A DNA stretch of 13,167 bases from Acidobacteriota bacterium (lineage in GTDB: Bacteria; Acidobacteriota; UBA6911; RPQK01), in contig RPQK01000121.1 of NCBI GenBank assembly GCA_003819755.1, positions 1 to 13,167 on the forward strand, in the 5' to 3' direction. Within the stretch, counting starts at the first letter, position 1. The number at the start of each line of letters is the position of its first letter. Of this stretch, positions 6,760 to 13,167 are shown piece by piece. The notes beneath the pieces were generated by a model. That model had not been told where the DNA came from. It saw only the letters and a list, made by a program, of their open reading frames with translations, and searched no databases. The position numbers were made by a program, and so were the translations under genes.

Positions 6760-6953
6760 TTCTTATTTGCGTTTATCTCGGTGGCAAGCGCCTCGAGTGG
6801 TGCCAGACCGTTTGTAGTTCCGCCTTCAGGCGGGCAGTTGAGATCGTTGAGTTGAGCAAGATTGGCAATCGTGACTGCCCGCCTGAAGGCGGAACTACAA
6901 ACAGTCTGGCACCATCTCGAGGCGCTTGCCACCGAGATAAACGCAAACAAGAA
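6760..6953. repeat. Large inverted repeat, module A, about 79-bp arms
   Basis: The left arm (6760-6838) and right arm (6874-6953) are reverse complements over about 79 bases with three or four differences including a 1-nt indel. The spacer is about 35 nt. The inner end of each arm carries a nested palindrome, CCGCCT-GA-AGGCGG or its complement, followed by AACTACAAAC. The structure is that of paired inverted REP-like units. It starts 146 bp after the NarL-family kinase stop and abuts the module B copy. A mobile or transposase-mobilised origin is inferred. Confidence 0.8.
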
Positions 6954-6964
6954 GCCGTACAGGT

Positions 6965-7046
6965 TCGATCGTGCACAGGGAAAAGCGGCGTCGCCTCGGG
7001 GCCTGATAAAACGTCGGCCTCTCGTTGCCGCCGCACTCCAAAAAAG
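6965..7046 (+). repeat. Single copy of repeat module B
   Basis: This stretch matches the reverse complement of the left arm of the 251-420 element over about 85 bp, with few differences, and matches its right arm in the same orientation. The shared part runs from TCGATCGTGCA through GCGTCGCCTC and CCTGATAAA to GCCGCACTCC and an A-run. No inverted partner lies beside it. The preceding bases (AAACAAGAAGCCG, about 6945-6957) resemble the bases before the left-end element (AAATAAGAAGCCG, about 218-231), so both loci appear to be mosaics of the same parts. Confidence 0.75.
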
Positions 7047-7195
7047 GCCTGTCTCAGAGCGCTCGCGCATGCGAAAAAATCGGACGACGCAAATCGGGGG
7101 GCGGAAATCGAGTTCAGTCACCTCTTTCCCCCGTTTGCCCCCCGCCCACGTCACCATCCTCGCGAGCGCGCGGCTTTTGGTTAACGACTCGGGAT

Positions 7196-8596
7196 CTAGT
7201 CGGAGGGCCGGGCAAGAGGCAGTCGTGTGCGAAAGGTTGAGCCTTGTCCCAAGGCACTTTCCACCTGGATCTCCCCCCGATGGCTTTCGATGATCCAACG
7301 GGCGATCGACAAACCCAGGCCGGTTCCGCCGGACGCTCGCGAACGAGCCTTGTCGGCGCGGTAGAAGCGTTCGAATATGTTGGGCAAATCCTGGTCCGAG
7401 ATGCCGATGCCGGTGTCCCGCACTTCGATAATGGCAAATCCGTCGAGCTCAGTTAAGCTGACGTCGACACGACCGCCCGGGCCTGTATATTTGACCGCAT
7501 TGTCGAGCAGGATCACGAATACCCGGCGAAGGGCCTCACAGTCTCCTTCCACCGGACACGCGTCGGCTGCAATTGCCTCGCGCAGTTGCACCTGCTTATC
7601 CTGGCACAGTCGCTGGATCTGGCGACACGCCTCTCGCAGGCTTTGTGCCAGGTCCATGGGGGCCATTCCAAGCCTGGCGGCTCCTGAGTCGGCGCGCGCC
7701 AGGGTCAGCAGATCTTCGATCAGGCGCGATGTCTGTTCGAGCTCATGGAGGATTTGACCAAGCGCCTCACGATAGTCGGTCGCCGGACGGTCCTTGCGTA
7801 GCGCTACTTCAGCCGTGACCCGCATCAGGGAAATCGGCGTGCGTAGTTCGTGGGACGCATCGGCGGTGAACTGGGTGATTCTTCGAAATGCGGACTCCAG
7901 GCGAGCCAGCATCTCGTTCAGGGTCTCGGAAAGCCTCTGCAACTCGTCTCCTGTCGACGGCGTCTGAAGACGTTTAGAGAGATTGTGCTCACCGATGGAG
8001 CGAGCGGTGCGAGTGATTTCATCCACGGGTCTCAGAGCGCGCCGACTCATCCAATAACCGCCCGTCGATGCCAACAGGAGCAGGGCGGGAATACCCCACA
8101 GCAGAGTCCAGCCAAGCTCGCTAAGGACCTCGCCGAACTCTTCAAGCCGGACAGCCGCCTGGACGACATACACCTCTTTATTGATCGTGATTTTTGATGA
8201 ATTCACGCGCACCAGGTGTTTGCCGCTACCGAAGCTCTCGCGGCGGTACTTGCGGGCGATTTCTCCGGGCAACACGCTGGGAAGGTTGTACTTGCGGATC
8301 GAATCCGGCTGATAGACCCACCGTCCCCTGGAGTCGTTGACCTGAAGAAGGCCTCCTCCCAGGCCTAATTCCGAATACTCCTCCAACTCCCCGAGGAGAT
8401 CGGCCAGCCGGTGTTCCGGCTCATGCTCCAGCAGCCTTCGGATGCCTTTCAGTTGATTCTCGAGCTCCTCGTCAACTGCGTTAAAGACGCTTTCACGCAC
8501 GGCCAGAAAGACACCGGCGGCGAACAGGGTCAGGCTCGTAGCCAGCACCGCGAAGTACCAGAGCGTCAATCGAGCGCGGACGGACAAAGGTTTCAT
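7196..8596 (-). CDS. HAMP-type membrane sensor histidine kinase (CusS/OmpR-partner type)
   Basis: The product has 466 aa from the ATG at 8596, which overlaps the regulator stop as ATGA; an ATG at 8620 would add eight residues. Transmembrane segments are at about 12-33 and 161-181, with a periplasmic sensor of about 125 residues between. HAMP covers about 182-235, HisKA has His249 (DASHELRTPISLMRV), and the HATPase has N box LLDNAVKYT (363-371), G1 RDTGIGIS, F box IFERFYRAD and G2 GTGLGLSIARWI. The architecture and these motifs are those of kinases such as CusS that pair with OmpR-family regulators. The ligand cannot be read from the sequence. Translational coupling to the regulator indicates a cognate pair. 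All catalytic boxes are present, so it should be active. Confidence 0.92.
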   Translation of the reverse strand: MKPLSVRARLTLWYFAVLATSLTLFAAGVFLAVRESVFNAVDEELENQLKGIRRLLEHEPEHRLADLLGELEEYSELGLGGGLLQVNDSRGRWVYQPDSIRKYNLPSVLPGEIARKYRRESFGSGKHLVRVNSSKITINKEVYVVQAAVRLEEFGEVLSELGWTLLWGIPALLLLASTGGYWMSRRALRPVDEITRTARSIGEHNLSKRLQTPSTGDELQRLSETLNEMLARLESAFRRITQFTADASHELRTPISLMRVTAEVALRKDRPATDYREALGQILHELEQTSRLIEDLLTLARADSGAARLGMAPMDLAQSLREACRQIQRLCQDKQVQLREAIAADACPVEGDCEALRRVFVILLDNAVKYTGPGGRVDVSLTELDGFAIIEVRDTGIGISDQDLPNIFERFYRADKARSRASGGTGLGLSIARWIIESHRGEIQVESALGQGSTFRTRLPLARPSD

Positions 8597-9273
8597 TCTT
8601 CTAAATTCTCGCAGAGACAAAAACCGATTCCGCGAACAGTGTGGAGCAGTTTTGTCTCGTGACCGCGATCCACTTTGCCGCGAACCAGGCTCACAAACGC
8701 ATCGAGCGTGTTGCTTTCAACCTCCTGGTCGAACCCCCAGACCGCCTCGATCAACGCGTTTCGTTCGACGGTCTTTCCTGCCCGACGCATCAGGCACTCG
8801 AGCAGGCGAAACTCGGTCCGGGTCAAGTGAACCGGCCTGTCCGCTCTATAAACTTCGTGGGTCGCGGGGTCGAGAACGAGATCGCAAACCTGGATACGTA
8901 GCGGCCTTGGTTGGTCACCTCGCCGGGCCACTGCCCGAAGCCGGGCCAGAAACTCGACGAACGAAAAGGGCTTCGTCAGGTAATCATCCGCGCCCGAATC
9001 CAGGCCTTTGACGATATCGGGGACGGCGTCGCGGGCCGTGAGCATCAGGATTGGAGTGTGATTGCGGCAGTCCCTCAAGCGGCGAGCCACCTGAAAGCCA
9101 TCGACGCGGGGGAGCATCACGTCCAGCACAATGGCGTCGAACGGGTAAGTCCGGGCGATTTCCAGACCTTCCTGGCCGTCAAACGCGAGGGTTACAGAAT
9201 GGCCCTCCTCCTCCAACCCCTTCTTCAGGAGCGCGGCCATCTGTTTCTCGTCTTCGATAATGAGAATCTGCAT
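8593..9273 (-). CDS. OmpR-family response regulator
   Basis: The product has 226 aa. The receiver has Asp8/Asp9-type acidic residues (IIEDE), phosphoacceptor Asp51 (VLDVMLP), Thr79 (LMLTARD) and Lys101 (DYLTKPFSF). The winged-helix DNA-binding domain covers about 125-220 (LTRTEFRLLECLMRRAGKTVERNALIEAVW ... VRGKVD ... HTVRGIGFCL). Length and motifs are standard for CusR/CopR-like regulators. A GAGGAG motif lies about 12 bases before the ATG. The gene begins 31 bp after the stop of the DUF5916-type outer-membrane protein and overlaps its kinase by four bases, so all three are probably one transcript. Target genes are unknown; feedback on its own operon is plausible. Confidence 0.93.
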   Translation of the reverse strand: MQILIIEDEKQMAALLKKGLEEEGHSVTLAFDGQEGLEIARTYPFDAIVLDVMLPRVDGFQVARRLRDCRNHTPILMLTARDAVPDIVKGLDSGADDYLTKPFSFVEFLARLRAVARRGDQPRPLRIQVCDLVLDPATHEVYRADRPVHLTRTEFRLLECLMRRAGKTVERNALIEAVWGFDQEVESNTLDAFVSLVRGKVDRGHETKLLHTVRGIGFCLCENLEE

Positions 9274-9304
9274 TGAGACCCCGTGCTCCTCACAGTCCGC
9301 CGCG

Positions 9305-11518
9305 TCAGTAGTAGAACGGGTAAACCGCCTTGCTCCGCACCGCGCGTCCGGCGTTGCGGCGCCGTCCTCCGGCAGTGTTTAGCAACTGGTTGAAAACTCC
9401 ATAGATATCACTGCCGATCTTAGGGATGATGTGAAGACGGACGTAAACGTCGGCCCGTTTGGATTCATTGTTCCACTGGCTGAAGACCTGGAGGTTGGCT
9501 CGATTGCTGAATGCATAGGTGAAACGTGACGCGATCTCGTGCGTCGTAAAACGGCCCTGGGCAAAGCTGGCCCGGTTGGCGACATAGGCGCCACCCATGC
9601 TGAGATGTTGAGTCAACTTCACGTTGCCCTCCAGCTCGAGCTCCTTCAGCTGGCCATTGTAGTAGCCTCCCCAACTGGTTGCAGCATCCAATTGCCAGCG
9701 CCTCTTGGAGGCGGATTCAATTTGGATCTCATAGCTGTTCCACCAGTAACGGCCCCGTGGAATTACCACGTCCGAGAAGACATCGAAATCTTCATCGAGG
9801 CGGTCGAAGTTGCGTATGATGTTGAATTCAAAGGAATCGCCGCTCTGGAACTCCGCCCCCAGCGGCCGGAACTCCTGCTCCAGCGATTCGAGCTCGCGTC
9901 CGGGCAGCGTATTAAACCATTTGATGTCCAGGGGTTTGATGAATACCTGCCGGATCCACCTATTCCAGGGAGCGGGTGGCCGGGGCTGAAAGCGCGCCTT
10001 CATACCGTACTGCTCTATGGCGCCGCGCTTCAGGAAACCCAATTCCGGGTTGAAGTTCTTCTGAATTACATCGTAGCTGAAGATCCCTTCCATCCAGTCG
10101 TTCGGGAAGTAAACGTCCAGATGCCCGGCGACATTATTGCCTCGGAGTTCCGGTGTGCTCGTCTGCGCGATCGATGACGAGATGGACACGTTCTGTCCAT
10201 GCAGCTCAGAGAAGGAAAAACTGCTGTCGATCCCAAACGTTTGGTTTCGATTGCCGTCACGGGTGTTGTAAACGTTATTGAAGATCGCGCCTATGTAGGA
10301 CTTCCGCAGAATGCCGAATTTCGGACGAAAGACGGTGAAGTTCGCGGCCGGCGTCGACTCGTCGCCGCCCGTCTGGGCATTCAGAAACCCCAGGTCAAAG
10401 CGCCCCACCTTTCCGGTTACTCGTCCACCAAAGTCGATGGGAATCGGCTGACCTTTTTCGGAAAGGCCGATTCTGCGGCTCCAGAAGAGCTGAGTGTCTT
10501 CGGCTGAGGCAAAATCGAAGAACCCGGCATTCTCCTGGAAAAACTCCCTCTTCTCGGGAAAACGAATCGGGAAACGTGTCAGGTTGACCACCTGATTATC
10601 GACCTCGGTCTGCCCGAAGTCCGTGTTGACCGTCAGATCGCTGGTCAGATTCTCAGCCAGTTTGACCTTGGCGTCGAAGCCGTACTTCTCCTCGTGCGCC
10701 TGTTGCAGGCGATCGGTTTCCGTACCGCCTGCCGGCGGGGATTCCGTCAGCGAAAAAGCCAGATAAGGCCGGATTTCATAACGGTGGCTTCGCTTGATAT
10801 CCTCGATTCCTTCCAGCAGGCCAGCCTCGGAGATTCTCAGCAATCCCGCGTTTCGCCGATAGGCCTGCCACAACACCTCCTCGTTCTTCCTGCCGATCAT
10901 GCGCCTGAAGTTGATTCCCCAGACCTGGTCCGGCCCGCCTCTGAAGCGCAGGGTGTCGAATGGAACCATGATTTCCGCTTGCCACCCCTTTTCCGTCACG
11001 ATCGTCCGCACATCCCAGACCCCGTTCCAATCCAGGTTGTTTCCTTCGCCTTCGTCCGTAACGAGCGCGTCCTTTCTGGCACCGTTGGTATTGACCGCAA
11101 AGTAGTAGGCATTCCGGTGATCGAGATAGGTGTCGATGACGATCGAGATGTTGTCGTCTCCTTCGATGTTGCCGTCCCGGCGCATTTCTTTCGAAACGAT
11201 GAGTGAGGGGCTGGAATCCTGGCAGATGGTTCCGATGTACAGAGCTTTGTCGTTATAAACCAGTCGAATCTGGGTCTGTTCGGTCGCGGGTTCCCCTTCG
11301 GCCGGTTCACGCTGCCGTAAGTCGGTGGTCGCACGGACCTCGGCCCACACCTTTTCGTTGAACAACCCGTCGAGCACCATCGCTTCCGAGGTTCTGAGCG
11401 CATCCATCCGCGATTGAGCCGCGAGAGCGGGCAATTGAGGGAAGAGAATCATGCCAAGGAACAGGACCCATCCGACCGGAACGGTTGGTTTGTCTTTGAA
11501 GTGGAGCAGAACGATCAT
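9305..11518 (-). CDS. CBM9-like/DUF5916 outer-membrane beta-barrel protein
   Basis: The product has 737 aa from the ATG at 11518, which has AGGAG eight bases upstream; a GTG at 11542 lies before that site and is less likely. Residues 1-34 form a signal peptide ending ALA-AQ. Residues 38-245 are a CBM9-like beta-sandwich, recognisable by VLDGLFNEKVWAEV, IRLVYNDKALYIG, DDNISIVIDTYLDHRNAYYFAVNTNGARKD and ITVxEKGWQAEIMVPFDTLRF-like stretches. The rest (about 250-737) is long, aromatic-rich and beta-strand-rich, as in DUF5916 proteins, and is probably an outer-membrane barrel. Members are common in Acidobacteriota and Bacteroidota, often near carbohydrate-use genes; the substrate is not established. 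It is first in a likely operon with the OmpR-type regulator and kinase, and 276 bp after the putative glycoside hydrolase gene, which fits a glycan-related role. Confidence 0.85.
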   Translation of the reverse strand: MIVLLHFKDKPTVPVGWVLFLGMILFPQLPALAAQSRMDALRTSEAMVLDGLFNEKVWAEVRATTDLRQREPAEGEPATEQTQIRLVYNDKALYIGTICQDSSPSLIVSKEMRRDGNIEGDDNISIVIDTYLDHRNAYYFAVNTNGARKDALVTDEGEGNNLDWNGVWDVRTIVTEKGWQAEIMVPFDTLRFRGGPDQVWGINFRRMIGRKNEEVLWQAYRRNAGLLRISEAGLLEGIEDIKRSHRYEIRPYLAFSLTESPPAGGTETDRLQQAHEEKYGFDAKVKLAENLTSDLTVNTDFGQTEVDNQVVNLTRFPIRFPEKREFFQENAGFFDFASAEDTQLFWSRRIGLSEKGQPIPIDFGGRVTGKVGRFDLGFLNAQTGGDESTPAANFTVFRPKFGILRKSYIGAIFNNVYNTRDGNRNQTFGIDSSFSFSELHGQNVSISSSIAQTSTPELRGNNVAGHLDVYFPNDWMEGIFSYDVIQKNFNPELGFLKRGAIEQYGMKARFQPRPPAPWNRWIRQVFIKPLDIKWFNTLPGRELESLEQEFRPLGAEFQSGDSFEFNIIRNFDRLDEDFDVFSDVVIPRGRYWWNSYEIQIESASKRRWQLDAATSWGGYYNGQLKELELEGNVKLTQHLSMGGAYVANRASFAQGRFTTHEIASRFTYAFSNRANLQVFSQWNNESKRADVYVRLHIIPKIGSDIYGVFNQLLNTAGGRRRNAGRAVRSKAVYPFYY

Positions 11519-11793
11519 TCGGTGCAACTCCTGTTTAGCCACCCAGCCCGTGACCGCTGCTCATCCTGAATGATCAACCTGACGGTTTCGTGAAGAAAGG
11601 CGGAGAAAAACGGTGAAGACATAAAAGAGGATCTGGATCCACTCAATCACCTTTTCCAGACCGGAAAAGGTGATTGAGCAGACTGGACTGCGAATTCGAG
11701 TGCACCCCCGTGCGGAACAGGGTAGACCGGTCGCTGCGCCACGGCCCAGGCGGCCTGTACCAGGATGTCGTGGCGCAGGGCATCACCCGCGCG
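11519..11793. other. Intergenic region before the DUF5916 operon
   Basis: No gene is supported; the short frames here lack ribosome sites and domains. It contains the perfect hairpin at 11642-11678 and must contain the promoter of the downstream operon if that is transcribed separately from the glycosidase gene. I could not identify a convincing -35/-10 or -24/-12 element. Confidence 0.55.
11642..11678. terminator. Perfect 16-bp hairpin, possible terminator
   Basis: CTCAATCACCTTTTCC (11642-11657) pairs perfectly with 11663-11678 across the 5-nt loop AGACC. It lies 116 bp after the glycosidase stop and 124 bp before the DUF5916 start, both on the minus strand. No T-run follows directly in either direction, but the stem has a GC-rich loop end and A/T tracts. 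It may end transcription or protect the 3' end of the glycosidase mRNA; an operator role is also possible. Confidence 0.45.
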
Positions 11794-13167
11794 TCACGGC
11801 GTCGTTTTCTCCTGAAATCCAATTTCAAACGTCCCTGCATCCCGGTCGATCGTCACCGTAGTTCCGTCAGCAAACGTACTGCATTCCTTGCGGTAGTTCG
11901 CGCTCAGAAACTCGTGATTCGTCATCTCCAACAAGGCGACTCTTTGGTGCAGCTTCTGAATCTCCCGGACGAGGGCGAGGTTCGAGGTGTCCCGCCCCAC
12001 TGTCGGGAAACCGCCGTTCAGTAGGCAGCGCAAGTGGTCTCCGGATCCGCCCTCCGGTGTCATGATCGCATCGTGGTAAACCAGGGTGTAAAGCGGAGCC
12101 GGGATGCACCCGCCGGCCCGTGCGTCCGACGAGTAATCCACGTAGGGCACCACCCAATCTGCGCCTGCCTCCGTTCCAACGATGCCCAAGTTGTTCCGTG
12201 CCCAGCGGAAGCACTCGGCCTGGTACTTCATTGACTCGGTGCGAGTCAAGGGATGTTCCGGATTGAAATCCTCGGTGGGCGGCACGTAGCCGAAAACATC
12301 CAGATAGCTCCCCTGCATCCTGATGCCGTGATCGAACATCGCCTCGTAGTTCTTGACCAGGTGGGCCAGGGCAAAGCGCATGTTCAGATAAGCCATCTTG
12401 CCGCCATCCCAATAGTCCATGAAGGGGATCCGGCCCTCCTTCCAGCCGCCGAACCGGGTCCCGGGAAAGGCCGTCGGCGAGCTGGCCGCATCTTCCTCCT
12501 GAGTAGCGAACTGCGGGTCGTAGGAAGGAGCGTCAATGTAGTAGTCCCGGTACTGATCGTGCAGGTTGTACGGGTAACCCAGCTCTTTGCAGGTCTCGAC
12601 CCAACGCTTTAGACCCGCCCAGCCGCCAGCAGCCGGGGAAGGAGGCAGGACATCCGGATGCTGCCGGTCGTATCCCATGTAGGGCCATCCCGCCAGCGTG
12701 ACATAGGCGTGCTCAATCCCCTTGGCTTTCAGTTCACGCAGACGCTGGGCCAACTCGTCGAACGTCACCAGGTTGTAGTTGCGGTCCGCGTTTTTCGGAT
12801 CGAAGCGATGGGAGGCCGGCTTGTAGTTCCTCAGAGCATGCTGGCGAAGGTGAGGGGTACCGACCAACTGCGCAACGAGCGGCTCCCGGGCGATCTTCTC
12901 CTTGAGCGAGACAAACTGTCCGGTGTCCATCACGTGCCGGCGATAGCGTTTTGCCATCGTCACGTAGTTCCCCTTCGGCAGAAAGCACATCCGAACGGAG
13001 CGCGGGTAAGCGAGTCTTCCAAGCGAGGCCAGCCAGCGGGGCCCGATAACCGTCGGCCCACCGGGCGGGTGAGAGAAGGTGTAGGCGGCATCATCCGGCG
13101 TTTCCATAATGAGGACCAAGGCCGAGTTGCCCTTCTGGAAACCCCACCAGGACATCGACCAGCATTC
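11794..13167 (-). CDS. Putative glycoside hydrolase, TIM-barrel type (DUF5696/GH101-like), partial
   Basis: 457 codons are visible. The frame is open through the window edge (ECWS precedes the first Met at 13155), so the N terminus is missing and that Met is probably internal. The visible part begins in a beta-rich domain and continues as a (beta/alpha)8-like region from about residue 125 of the Met-numbered frame. Its stretches are typical of retaining glycosidases: HAYVTLAGW, YPYNLHDQYRDYY, MQGSYLDVFGYVPP and GTEAGADW. Asp286 in the YLDVFG strand and Glu329 in GTEAGADW are reasonable nucleophile and acid/base candidates. The end (about 415-450) is a small beta domain (FADGTTVTIDRDAGTFEI). 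The match to the DUF5696/GH101-like group is from memory and moderate. The substrate is unknown, but alpha-linked glycans are plausible. No signal peptide can be judged because of the truncation. Confidence 0.7.
   Translation of the reverse strand, partial: ECWSMSWWGFQKGNSALVLIMETPDDAAYTFSHPPGGPTVIGPRWLASLGRLAYPRSVRMCFLPKGNYVTMAKRYRRHVMDTGQFVSLKEKIAREPLVAQLVGTPHLRQHALRNYKPASHRFDPKNADRNYNLVTFDELAQRLRELKAKGIEHAYVTLAGWPYMGYDRQHPDVLPPSPAAGGWAGLKRWVETCKELGYPYNLHDQYRDYYIDAPSYDPQFATQEEDAASSPTAFPGTRFGGWKEGRIPFMDYWDGGKMAYLNMRFALAHLVKNYEAMFDHGIRMQGSYLDVFGYVPPTEDFNPEHPLTRTESMKYQAECFRWARNNLGIVGTEAGADWVVPYVDYSSDARAGGCIPAPLYTLVYHDAIMTPEGGSGDHLRCLLNGGFPTVGRDTSNLALVREIQKLHQRVALLEMTNHEFLSANYRKECSTFADGTTVTIDRDAGTFEIGFQEKTTP

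Larger units (their letters stand above)
6614..7195. other. Convergent intergenic region, repeat-filled
   Basis: No gene is seen between two converging kinase genes; the frames that open here are repeat translations. It contains GAGGAG-GAA-CTCCTC (6717-6731), a large module A inverted repeat (6760-6953), a single module B copy (6965-7046), and a G6/C6 bulged stem (7096-7143). One or more of these stems may help end transcription of the two kinase genes, but none is followed by a clear T-run. Confidence 0.65.

Noticed and set aside
6756..7298. Open frame of 180 codons on the minus strand
   Set aside because: It spans repeat modules A and B and runs into the end of the HAMP kinase in another frame; a repeat artefact.
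9539..10177. Plus-strand frame of 212 codons antisense to the DUF5916-type gene
   Set aside because: No recognisable domain; the minus frame is a complete, family-typical protein.
1..13167. CRISPR array, tRNA, rRNA, phage or transposase genes
   Set aside because: No regularly spaced direct repeats, cloverleaf-like sequence or matching protein motifs were seen.

Overview
The window reads as a chromosomal stretch of a GC-rich Gram-negative bacterium. Signal peptides, an outer-membrane beta-barrel protein, several two-component systems and dense hairpin repeats (including a GCCCGCCTGAAGGCGG-type palindrome) point to Acidobacteriota or a similar lineage. This assignment is inference only; there is no marker gene. 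No tRNA, rRNA, CRISPR array or transposase was seen.

Layout. 1-553: gene-free, with small hairpins and a large near-perfect inverted repeat. 554-3618 (minus strand): a signalling locus read as histidine kinase, then NtrC-type regulator, then two small exported proteins. A textbook sigma-54 (-24/-12) promoter precedes the exported pair, and two tandem dyad sites lie about 90 and 125 bp upstream of it. The layout recalls ZraPSR-type envelope-stress systems. The kinase carries a one-base frameshift, and the regulator has lost its whole AAA+ sigma-54 activation domain, with the Fis-type HTH left out of frame. 3666-3962 (plus): relic of a NarL/FixJ-type receiver. 4103-6613 (plus): intact cytoplasmic PAS-GAF-PAS-PAS NarL-family histidine kinase. 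6614-7195: gene-free, with a second large hairpin plus a third copy of the repeat module from the left end. 7196-11518 (minus): likely operon of a CBM9-like/DUF5916 outer-membrane protein, an OmpR-family regulator and a HAMP-type sensor kinase. 11519-11793: intergenic, with a perfect 16-bp hairpin. 11794-13167 (minus): a putative glycoside hydrolase cut by the window edge.

The most interesting unit is 554-3618. Regulator, enhancer sites, sigma-54 promoter and two exported targets can all be read from the DNA. The two targets share a QxWGGxR motif just after the predicted signal-peptidase site and have Arg/Gly-rich tails. The cis sites and targets look intact while both signalling proteins are broken. 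The locus is therefore either a recently disabled regulon, one served by another activator, or (for the frameshift at least) affected by sequence error.
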